Source of the DNA: Hepatocystis sp. ex Piliocolobus tephrosceles
Taxonomy: Eukaryota > Apicomplexa > Aconoidasida > Haemosporida > Plasmodiidae
Direction of reading: 5' to 3'
NCBI GenBank assembly: GCA_902459845.2
Contig: CABPSV020000221.1
Coordinates: 1-22,272, forward strand
Length of the DNA: 22,272 bases
The notes below the pieces were generated by a model. The model worked only from the letters and a program-made list of their open reading frames with translations, ran no database searches and was not told where the DNA came from. This document shows, one piece after another, positions 14,743 through 22,272 of this stretch. The position numbers and the translations under genes are program-made. The first letter of the stretch is position 1. Every line of letters starts with the position of its first letter.

Positions 14743-16941
14743 TTATACAATTATAAGTTTTTTTAAAGCATTGATTTTTTGCTTTATACAATTTTCACTA
14801 CAAACAAAAATATTTATATTGTTAAGAATAAAATTATAAAAGTTTAATAATTCAATTCTTTCTTTTTTGTCGATAAAAAGAAACACATATTTTTCTTTAC
14901 CATAATTTGTCATAACATATAATATATCGATTAAACATAAGCAGTCATCACATGTTAATTGATAATTTTTATTTTCTTCGCTTTTTTCATATGTGCAATT
15001 ATTATTTATTAATACTTCTTTATGGTTATTATTTTTTGTTTGTGTAAGTTGTTTTGTACCTAAATCCGATTCCTGCATCACTTTCAGTATATCTTCTTCT
15101 GTTAAGCCATTTGGTTTAAACATATGTAAAAAGTCATTTTTAAATAGTATATCTAATATATCCACATATATATCTTTATCCAAATCGTAAATAAAAATTG
15201 TTTCTTCTAAAAATGCAGTTTTTAAAATATTTATTTGATTTTTACAATTATTTTTTATTTTATTAGAATTCCATAAGAGTTCAAAATTTATTTTATTTTT
15301 TATTTTCTTTTCACAGTTTTTTTGTTCGTTAATTTTAGTTAATATTTCAGGGGTTGTTTCTTCGATATCACTTAAAATAGGATTATCATTTAACGTGATA
15401 CTACTACTGCTACTATTACTATCACTATCGAAGCTACTATCTGTTTGTGTGTTCTTACAGTCTAATTTATTCTTACTAGAACGATGTAACACATTTTGTT
15501 TATTATTAACATTTGGTCTGTTTTTACTGTTTTTTTTACTGGTATAATGTAACCTGCTTTTTTTGTCATTACTATTTAACTCGCTCTTATCCATTTCAAC
15601 ATAATTTAATCCCATTTCACATGTACCTATTTGACCATTTTTAGCTGATTGATCCATTGGTATATCCTGTATTTTTCCAACTGTATCATTCCCAACCGTA
15701 ACATGATTTAGTTTTTGATTCTCCGTATGATAAGGTAATAGTAATGTATTGTGTTTTTTTGGAATTACCTCTATTGTTAATAACCTAGGTTTTAATTTAT
15801 ATTGTTTTAAAAGTGTAGAAGTATATTCAAATTGTCTTCTTGCATATTTTTTTATATTATTTTCTTTTATTATAGTTTCAATTAATTCAATAGATTTATT
15901 TATATTAAGCGATGAACATTGATTTTCTTCATAATCATTCATAACTGTTTTAGACACTTTAAAATCAGTTAGAGCATGTTTATATATTCTTAATTTATAT
16001 CTGGCCATGCCCCTTAAATAATAAGCTTTAAAAATAATGTAATTGATATTTATCGTAAAATTATGATCACCATTATTTATATTATAATTATTAATTTTGC
16101 TTTTATTAAAAAAAAAATATTTATAAAATAAAAGTATACAAGTACAATCTTTAATACTTTCATGATATGAATATAATCTTTGAAAAACTAAAGATCTATT
16201 AATTAATGTTTTAGTTCTTAAAATAAATAATTGTTCTATTTTCTTATCATTTAATAAATAATTATAAGACATAATATTTATATGTAATTCGTTATTACAA
16301 TTCTTTTCTATTTCTGTAAATATATTATTATATTTTAATTCAAAATCTATATAATTAATTATATCATTATAATATTCTAAACATTTATTATAATCTTTAT
16401 TTTTATAACTTATTTTACCTTTCTCATTATTACTTAAATATATATCGAACACTTTACAACCTGTTTTTATTATTTTTTTTTTACATTCTTTTTCTCTTTT
16501 GCTAATCAATTCAGACGTTATTGTTTTATTATTTTTTTTTATTTCGTAATCGAATTTAGATGATTTTTCTGATTTAAAATCATCATCATACAAGTTATTA
16601 TTATCATTATTTACAATTTTATAATTATATGTATCCATTACTTCATTATTCACATTATTTATATCCAATTTATCCCATGCGTTATAATAATTGGCTAAAG
16701 AGTTACAATCTCTTTTCAAACTTGTGTCTATTTTTTTCATGCATTTTTTGTTGTTACATTCTTTTGTATCAGTCTCATTAGTACTCTTAATTTTGCATGG
16801 TTCTTCTTTTTTATTATTTAAAGTTGTTTCCACATTTTCATTGATACTATTTTGCCATGCATATAAATCTTCAAAATAGTTTTGAATTTCTTTAGAATTA
16901 TGTTCTAGTTGTTTAGCTATTTCATAGTGTGATTTGGCCAT
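14743..16941 (-). CDS. RPAP3: RPAP3-like TPR co-chaperone of the R2TP complex
   Basis: RPAP3 (Tah1/Spaghetti) links HSP90 to PIH1 and RUVBL1/2 in R2TP, which assembles RNA polymerases, snoRNPs and PIKKs. Three regions support the call. The N-terminus (~4-35) has the RPAP3 signature IAKQLEHNSKEIQNYFEDLY..W. One TPR domain lies at ~165-335: TPR1 GKISYKNKDYNKCLEYYN, TPR2 INRSLVFQRLYSYHESIKDC, TPR3 YLRGMARYKLRIYKHALTDF, followed by a capping helix with KKYARRQFEYTS. The C-terminal ~553-727 (FELLWNSNK .. ILDILFKNDFLHMF .. RIELLNFYNFIL) resembles the RPAP3_C domain that contacts RUVBL proteins. Human RPAP3 has two TPR domains; here there is one, with inserts between repeats. Several carboxylate-clamp positions are changed. 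The middle (~385-550) is Asn/Ser-rich. SPAG1 or another TPR co-chaperone is less likely because of the matching N- and C-termini. Confidence 0.85.
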   Translation of the reverse strand: MAKSHYEIAKQLEHNSKEIQNYFEDLYAWQNSINENVETTLNNKKEEPCKIKSTNETDTKECNNKKCMKKIDTSLKRDCNSLANYYNAWDKLDINNVNNEVMDTYNYKIVNNDNNNLYDDDFKSEKSSKFDYEIKKNNKTITSELISKREKECKKKIIKTGCKVFDIYLSNNEKGKISYKNKDYNKCLEYYNDIINYIDFELKYNNIFTEIEKNCNNELHINIMSYNYLLNDKKIEQLFILRTKTLINRSLVFQRLYSYHESIKDCTCILLFYKYFFFNKSKINNYNINNGDHNFTININYIIFKAYYLRGMARYKLRIYKHALTDFKVSKTVMNDYEENQCSSLNINKSIELIETIIKENNIKKYARRQFEYTSTLLKQYKLKPRLLTIEVIPKKHNTLLLPYHTENQKLNHVTVGNDTVGKIQDIPMDQSAKNGQIGTCEMGLNYVEMDKSELNSNDKKSRLHYTSKKNSKNRPNVNNKQNVLHRSSKNKLDCKNTQTDSSFDSDSNSSSSSITLNDNPILSDIEETTPEILTKINEQKNCEKKIKNKINFELLWNSNKIKNNCKNQINILKTAFLEETIFIYDLDKDIYVDILDILFKNDFLHMFKPNGLTEEDILKVMQESDLGTKQLTQTKNNNHKEVLINNNCTYEKSEENKNYQLTCDDCLCLIDILYVMTNYGKEKYVFLFIDKKERIELLNFYNFILNNINIFVCSENCIKQKINALKKLIIV

Positions 16942-17808
16942 TGTGTATCGGCTAGGAATAGAAAAATGATTAATACTTTATGTTATTTTGTTTAATTTAT
17001 TTTTCAAGTATAAACTTGTATAATATTTTTTTTATGTAGGACTGCTGTGTGCATACATATATATGTTATACGTATGTACACGTGTATCTATGTATGTATG
17101 TATGTATCTATCTACCTATGTATATATCTATGTACCTATCTATGTACGTATCTATGTACATACTATGTACGTATCTATGTACATACTATGTACGTATCTA
17201 TGTACATACTATGTACGTATCTATGTACATACTATGTACGTATTTATGTACATACTATGTACGTATCTATGTACATACTATGTACGTATCTATGTACATA
17301 TCTATGTACGTATACATAAACTTTGTTTGTCATATTAATTACTTTTACGTGTTAATAATTTTATTTTCTTTTTATTACAATTACACTTTTAGTGTCAACT
17401 ATTATTTTGGCATTCTTTTTTATAATTCTTTTTGTATTACTTTGTTATTGTTTTAGCATTATTTTGGCGTTATTTTTGGTATTATTTTTTTTCTACATCT
17501 GTAATAACAATTTTTAAGTTTATTGCTGTTTAAAATGCTGTTCGTTTTTTTATTTTATTTATTTATGCATTTAGTTTAGTTTCGTTTTTTTTTTATTTTT
17601 TTATTTTTGTTTGCTTACTTTTGCGTTTTATAATCATAAATTATTTGCAGTTATAGTTATGCATTAAAATATTATGTTTAACATTGGAAAAATATGTATT
17701 CGCATATTCTTTTTTGCAAGTACATGTAGATACACACAGTAATCTTTATTCTTTCTTTTTAAATAAATGTAATACATATATGTATCTATGTGTACATATA
17801 TAATTACA

Positions 17809-17843
<35 letters not shown>

Positions 17844-18481
17844 TTAATTATTATACGTTAACATGTTAATGATTATAATAGTAATAATTTAATTATTAAC
17901 ATTTTATTCACCTATGAATATTTTTACAAATTTGTGTATTAACATAATTAGAAAAATATGCAAAAAAAAATGTTTAAAAAAGTAGCTGTATATATATATA
18001 CTTACGTGCATGAACACATTTGTGTATATATATCTATATGTTTATATATAAAGCAAAACAGCAATTTAGTTTGTTAAGATGTGCGTACATATAAAAAATA
18101 ATAAAACCAATACATATTTAAAAACACACATATTTTTGTACACACACACGACGTTATGTAAATATATATATATACATATATATGCACTAATAAGCCTACA
18201 TATAAACAACTCCAAGTACCAATAAGAAAAATGTTCTTGTACTAAAATATGAGCATATCCGAATACGAAAACAACAAAGAATCTTTATAAAATTGGGAAA
18301 GGTGCTTTTTTTTTTTTTTTTTTTTTTTTTTCACATTTTAAATTATTTTATTATAATTTTCAATTAAGTATATCCATTTATAACTTCTTCAATTATTCCC
18401 GTCAAGTGTACTAACTATATAAGTTGGCTTATTTACAATTTTAGTGATTTACGTATAGTACTTTCATTATATCTCAAAATT
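16942..18481. other. Intergenic region: RPAP3 upstream DNA and TRM1 3' flank
   Basis: The first part should carry the promoter and 5' UTR of the RPAP3-like gene and includes the 23-bp palindromic array. The rest is A/T-rich DNA with poly(A) (17814-17839) and poly(T) (about 18307-18331) tracts and short TA/CA microsatellites near 17985-18185. It ends with the presumed TRM1 3' UTR. Frames of up to 135 codons over 17047-17456 come from the repeat array being open in all plus frames. No gene is supported. Confidence 0.7.
17085..17312. repeat. 23-bp tandem array containing a 15-bp palindrome
   Basis: The unit tgtacgtatctatgtacatacta is repeated about six times between 17141 and 17290, after a degenerate tatgtatcta/tctacctatg lead-in from ~17085. 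Each unit boundary creates gtacatactatgtac, a perfect inverted repeat around one central base, at 17156, 17179, 17202, 17225, 17248 and 17271. Each unit also holds tacgta. The array lies 145-370 nt upstream of the RPAP3-like ATG. Confidence 0.9.
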
Positions 18482-21271
18482 TTAGCCTCGCTCTGAATGT
18501 TTTTTCATTGGTCCCCAGAAGGGTTCTGGATTTACCATTGTAAACAATCTATTATTATTTACGTTTTGTTTATTATCAGATATATTTATATTATCAATAG
18601 AAGTTGATTTTTTAAAAAAAGGAATAGATAACAATTTTTTTTTTAATACTTCATTTAGTATAGTATGTAAGGAATATACTTTTTTCGTAAGATCTGCATT
18701 TTTTTGGTTATTTGTTTGATTATTATCATAGTTATTTGTATTAGATGTATTTTCTGTATTCTTAAGTTTTTGATTTTTTGAATTAACTTTAAATATTATA
18801 GCACGAAAAATATCCATAAATACATTATTAGGAGCGTTGGTTTTGATACTATCTGGATCTTTATGAAAATAAGAAACATCATAATTTAAATTTAATAAAG
18901 CATTAATTAATAATTTTCTTGTAAATGGCGGTATTCTAAAATCTCTAAATAATGAGGGCATGTTATAATACAATGGTGTAATTATTTCTTGTTTTAAGCA
19001 TCTAAAATTTATTAGTATTCTTTCTTTAGTTTTTATTGTATGTAAATTGTGATCATTTACATTTTCTAATATACTTATACATGTATTTAAAAACTCGTAG
19101 TTATGCAAAGGTCCGATATATATAGGACCGCCAATAAGAATATCTCCTCCGCACTCTTCACATTTGTTTGTTACATTGAGTTGGTTATTTCGATATCTAT
19201 ATTGTTCTTTTTGGTTAGTGTAGTTATTATTACCTCCTGCTTCTACTGCACCACCTGTTTCTATTACATTACCTGCTTCTATTACTGTAGCTGCTTCTAT
19301 TACATCACCTGTTTCTACTGCACCAACTGCTTCTACTACCTCAGCTGCGCCCACTTCCTGAGCATCCACAATTTTTCTATTTCCAACAAGACCCTCCTCA
19401 TAATCCAACTCGCTTTGTAACTTATCATCATTCACATTATTTTCATTTTGTTGTTTATTTTCATTTTGTTGTTTATTTTCATTTTGTTTTTTATTTTCAT
19501 TTTGTTGTTCATTTTCATTTTGTTGTTCATTTTCATTTTGTTGTTCATTTTCATTTTGTTGTTCATTTTCATTTTGTTGTTCATTTTCATTTTGTTGTTT
19601 ATTTTCATTTTGTTGTTCATTTTCATTTTGTTGTTTATTTTTAGTTTTGTTTTGTATGTGCTTTCCATAAGTATTAACCATATTTAAGCCTACATTTTTT
19701 TTTATAGCCAACGGTGTAACGTTGAAACTAGCACAGGAAGCACATTGATATACTAACCCACTATCAATACAAACATCTTTAGCTTTGAAAGCATTTTCAA
19801 CTACTTGTACTAACATACGAATATAAAAATCAATGTTAATACATACATATGGAATAATACACTTTTTATACTTAGAAGCAATTAGTTTTATTTTATATAA
19901 TAACACCCTTATACTAAATTCATTATTATAACTTACTCTTTTAGTAAATATCATACTGTTGTATTTATAAAAAGATACTTCTGGACATTTACCATTTAGT
20001 ACTCGCATATCTGTATTGGTTAATAACAAAAAAAAATTTCCTCTTCCATATTTTATGCAACTTTCAAGATATTCTATGGATGATCCGTAAGGATCTATGT
20101 CTATTATATCGAATAAGTATCTTTCGTTGAATTTTTTGTTTTTTAATAAATTGTCAAAATTGGTAACCTCCTGAGTGACAGTGCATTGTTCACCCTTGAC
20201 ATCACTACATGCGACGTTATCTTGTACCAATTTATCATCCACAGTTCCACCATCCAAAACATTACCATCCACAACTTCGCCATTCACAGTCTTACCATTC
20301 AAAGTCTCACCATCCACAATCCCATTAGTACTAACAGTTTGAGAAAACATATTTAACTCATTATTTAATAAGTCAATTTTTGTGTATGATTTGTCAGTAT
20401 CTGAAAATTCAGTAGAATCACTGTCAATGTGAGCAGATAAAAGATTATTGTTATCAAGACTTTGATCATTATTACTACTATTTATATTTGTTTTATCTTT
20501 ATCTATATTATTTTTGTCCTCTATACCATCACCCTTCTGAATATTAGTGTATGGGACACCACTACCTCCATCAGATTTAGACCTATTATAATTTGATAAG
20601 TACTTTAAAAACTTAAATGCTTGCACAAAATAATCATTATAATTAATATTACTTTGAATATTAGTAAAACCTATATCTATTTTTTTATAATTACCTCTTT
20701 TATTTACAAGAATATTTCCTACATTTATTGTATTCATAACAGTATTTGCGTCATTACATAAAATGGTATATTTATCTTTATCAATATTATTTCTAATATA
20801 ATTTCTTATTATTTGTTTACATGCATATTTATCTATATCATTTGTAATTATATGATTAATAGTTTCGTTAAGTTCTTTTGCATATCTTATACTTCTAATA
20901 CCACTAGCACTTAACAATTCCAATACATTAAATCCTCGGAAAAGTACTCTATTATTATCTTTATTTTTATCTTTCATAAATAGTTCTAAAGCTTTTATCA
21001 AAATTATGCTCATATCTCGATTAAAAACCTGAGCTTTATTATAAAACAAATGACCATTCTTATTCTTTATTTTCACATCCCCTTCAAAAATATATTTACG
21101 ATCTTCTTTACTAAAAGGTTGCATATCATTCTTGTTTTCATTTTCTTCATTAACTTTATTATTCGTCTTCCAATTAAATTTTTTTTTAAAATTATGTTCA
21201 TTATTTTGAAATTTACTTCTTTTGCGCTTAAAATGGATGTTCTTTTCTCTTCCATTTGGAAAACCTGTCAT
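18482..21271 (-). CDS. TRM1: TRM1, tRNA (guanine26-N2)-dimethyltransferase
   Basis: TRM1 uses S-adenosylmethionine to make N2,N2-dimethylguanosine at tRNA position 26. Landmarks (numbered from the ATG at 21271): SAM motif NVLELLSASGIRSIRYAKE at ~109-128; ITNDID at ~136-141; catalytic-site DIDPYGSSIEYLES at ~389-402, then FFLLLTNTDMRVL; the core continues through FSIRVLLYKIK. Paired cysteines CASC (~507) and CEEC (~702) form the expected zinc site, followed by GPIYIGPLHN. The C-terminal tRNA-binding part has FRIPPFTRKLL and DSIKTNAP, and the protein ends shortly after PEPFWGPMKK. At 929 aa it is ~360 longer than yeast TRM1, because of repeat-rich inserts at ~200-380 and ~520-700. I chose the ATG at 21271; the frame stays open upstream only through Lys codons to a GTG. 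The protein probably acts in the nucleus, and possibly in an organelle as in yeast. Confidence 0.95.
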   Translation of the reverse strand: MTGFPNGREKNIHFKRKRSKFQNNEHNFKKKFNWKTNNKVNEENENKNDMQPFSKEDRKYIFEGDVKIKNKNGHLFYNKAQVFNRDMSIILIKALELFMKDKNKDNNRVLFRGFNVLELLSASGIRSIRYAKELNETINHIITNDIDKYACKQIIRNYIRNNIDKDKYTILCNDANTVMNTINVGNILVNKRGNYKKIDIGFTNIQSNINYNDYFVQAFKFLKYLSNYNRSKSDGGSGVPYTNIQKGDGIEDKNNIDKDKTNINSSNNDQSLDNNNLLSAHIDSDSTEFSDTDKSYTKIDLLNNELNMFSQTVSTNGIVDGETLNGKTVNGEVVDGNVLDGGTVDDKLVQDNVACSDVKGEQCTVTQEVTNFDNLLKNKKFNERYLFDIIDIDPYGSSIEYLESCIKYGRGNFFLLLTNTDMRVLNGKCPEVSFYKYNSMIFTKRVSYNNEFSIRVLLYKIKLIASKYKKCIIPYVCINIDFYIRMLVQVVENAFKAKDVCIDSGLVYQCASCASFNVTPLAIKKNVGLNMVNTYGKHIQNKTKNKQQNENEQQNENKQQNENEQQNENEQQNENEQQNENEQQNENEQQNENKKQNENKQQNENKQQNENNVNDDKLQSELDYEEGLVGNRKIVDAQEVGAAEVVEAVGAVETGDVIEAATVIEAGNVIETGGAVEAGGNNNYTNQKEQYRYRNNQLNVTNKCEECGGDILIGGPIYIGPLHNYEFLNTCISILENVNDHNLHTIKTKERILINFRCLKQEIITPLYYNMPSLFRDFRIPPFTRKLLINALLNLNYDVSYFHKDPDSIKTNAPNNVFMDIFRAIIFKVNSKNQKLKNTENTSNTNNYDNNQTNNQKNADLTKKVYSLHTILNEVLKKKLLSIPFFKKSTSIDNINISDNKQNVNNNRLFTMVNPEPFWGPMKKHSERG
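19236..19350 (-). repeat. 18-bp coding repeat in TRM1: V-I/V-E-A/T-G-x
   Basis: Six to seven hexapeptide units such as AVETGD, VIEAAT, VIEAGN, VIETGG and AVEAGG (residues ~641-679), encoded by 18-bp repeats. They lie between the two halves of the TRM1 zinc site. The DNA is more G/C-rich than its surroundings. Confidence 0.85.
19440..19641 (-). repeat. 18-bp coding repeat in TRM1: QQNENE
   Basis: About eleven near-identical hexapeptides Q-Q-N-E-N-E/K (residues ~544-611), encoded by 18-bp units (plus strand ttttcattttgttgttca or ...ttta). High DNA identity indicates recent expansion. Opposite-strand and alternative frames are open through it and are shadows. Confidence 0.9.
20236..20325 (-). 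repeat. 15-bp coding repeat in TRM1: V-D/N-G pentapeptide
   Basis: Six pentapeptides, IVDGE, TLNGK, TVNGE, VVDGN, VLDGG and TVDDK (residues ~316-345), with 15-bp periodicity (catcca or cattca at 20236, 20251, 20266, 20281, 20296 and 20311). It sits in the insert between the SAM-binding region and the DPYG motif. Confidence 0.85.
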
Positions 21272-21594
21272 TTTTACTACTTTTTTTTTTTTTTTTAAAA
21301 ATGTAAACTTCACAAAAAATAAAAGGAATGGAATGGATGGGAAAGGAAAAGGATATAAATGGTAGAAAATGTATATGCTGTATGACTATCTCTTTTGCTA
21401 ATCTATATGTAACGAGTTAACTATATTTGTATTTATGTATATATCACCGCTGAATGAACAAAAATTGTAACTATATTTATATGAATTATTGATATTTGTT
21501 GTGTAATTTTTTTTTTTTTTTTTTTTTTTTTTATACGTGTCCGTTACATAAATAAAATAAAAAAGATTGAAACTCGTATAATAAATAACGGAAT

Positions 21595-21641
21595 GAAAAA
21601 AAATAAAATAAAAATAAAATAAAAATAAAATAAAAATAAAA
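21595..21641. repeat. 11-bp repeat (aaaataaaata)
   Basis: About four units of an 11-bp A/T repeat, 325-370 nt upstream of the TRM1 ATG. Confidence 0.75.
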
Positions 21642-21946
21642 TTGTTGATTATATAGTTAAATTCTCTATATATATAACGCAAGAATATATGAAGAATGTA
21701 AAACATGTAAATATCTATATACACATATAAAAAGATTTATACATTGTTTGTATTTAGTATTGTAAACAAATTGTTGTTTTTTCTTGTTTTTTTTGTTTTA
21801 AATAGTTTACAAAAAAAAAAAAATAAAAATAAAAAAAAAAAAAAATTAAATATTAACTTTATATTTATGTACAAAATTTAACATAACTGTGTAGGTATTT
21901 TTCAATATTTTTAACATTAATGGGGGATATGGTAAACATTTACATT

Positions 21947-21984
<38 letters not shown>

Positions 21985-22174
21985 TATTATTTTATGTTAT
22001 ATGTTGGCATAATTACTGTTTTATTTGTTTATTCGTGCATTTACTCATTTCTATATAAAAGAGGTAGAAAATCGTTGTTTTAATTGTATTTGTTCTTTGT
22101 GCTGATATAGTACTTTTTAATTTCTACTACATATTTTGTTAATAATATTACAATATTATCATTATTTATTCATT

Positions 22175-22272
22175 AATTTGCTTATCTTCTTCTTTATTTG
22201 CTTCTTTATTTGCTTCTTTATTTATTTCTTTGTTTCATTGTTTCGTTGTTTATTTGTTTCGTTGTTTCTTTG
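22175..22272. repeat. 12-bp tttatttgcttc-type repeat at the right edge
   Basis: Units tttatttgcttc (about three), then degenerate tttatttctttg, tttcattgtttcgttg and tttatttgtttcgttg forms run to the end of the window. The array is cut by the window edge, so its full length is unknown. Confidence 0.75.

Larger units (their letters stand above)
21272..22272. other. TRM1 upstream region and right edge of window
   Basis: This should include the TRM1 5' UTR and promoter. Contents are a poly(T) of ~16 just before the ATG (21281-21296), poly(T) at about 21509-21531, an 11-bp aaaataaaata repeat at 21595-21641, A-rich DNA at 21811-21845, (TA)n at 21950-21980, and a 12-bp tttatttgcttc-type repeat from about 22175 to the end. 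No gene is supported; a 108-codon minus frame at 21398-21724 is Phe/Tyr/Ile-rich with a poly(T)-encoded Lys run. Confidence 0.65.

Noticed and set aside
14412..14839. Plus-strand frames with long Phe runs
   Set aside because: They arise from a ~50-base poly(T) tract and overlap the antisense of the RPAP3-like C-terminus.
17047..17456. Three overlapping plus-strand open frames (up to 135 codons), Tyr/Val/Cys-rich
   Set aside because: The 23-bp array lacks stops in all plus frames, so each frame cycles through the same 23-residue pattern; this is repeat shadow, not a gene.
21272..21313. Upstream extension of TRM1 to a GTG codon
   Set aside because: Nuclear genes rarely start at GTG, the extension is a poly(A)-encoded Lys run, and a good ATG lies at 21271.

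Overview
The window looks like chromosomal DNA of a malaria parasite (genus Plasmodium). Base composition is extremely A/T-rich. Intergenic DNA is packed with poly(dA:dT) tracts, (TA)n microsatellites and short tandem repeats. The five long genes are intronless and carry asparagine/lysine-rich low-complexity inserts, and three of them have clear eukaryotic homologues. I cannot fix the species. A run of 56 N at 10673-10728 shows it is a draft assembly.

Layout, left to right. 1-2151: non-coding, 3' flank of the next gene. 2152-4767 (-): unrecognised 871-aa protein with acidic/lysine repeats and a histidine-rich 9-residue repeat. 4768-7864: 3.1 kb non-coding, several tandem repeats. 7865-10111 (-): unrecognised 748-aa protein with a cysteine-rich octapeptide repeat. 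10112-11515: divergent promoter region with a 12/13-bp array, the assembly gap, and a poly(C)/poly(A) tract. 11516-13876 (+): MINDY-family (FAM63/DUF544) deubiquitinase, split by a ~400-residue insert and ending in polylysine plus a CaaX box. 13877-14742: convergent 3' regions. 14743-16941 (-): RPAP3-like TPR protein, a co-chaperone of the R2TP complex. 16942-18481: RPAP3 upstream region with a 23-bp palindromic array, then the TRM1 3' flank. 18482-21271 (-): TRM1, tRNA (guanine26-N2)-dimethyltransferase. 21272-22272: TRM1 upstream DNA.

The recognised genes are housekeeping functions (ubiquitin chain trimming, HSP90/R2TP complex assembly, tRNA modification). Nothing indicates an operon-like functional unit; they are independent transcription units, four on the minus strand and one on the plus. 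I see no rRNA, tRNA, CRISPR array or transposable element.

Most worth a second look: (1) the K-Ras4B-like polylysine-CaaX tail of the MINDY protein, whose reading frame depends on a run of 24 A; (2) the altered HSP90 carboxylate clamp in the RPAP3-like protein; (3) the HxH and CxxxC tandem repeats in the two unknown proteins; (4) a 23-bp array of hairpin-capable palindromes upstream of RPAP3. I found no convincing wholly new multi-gene system.
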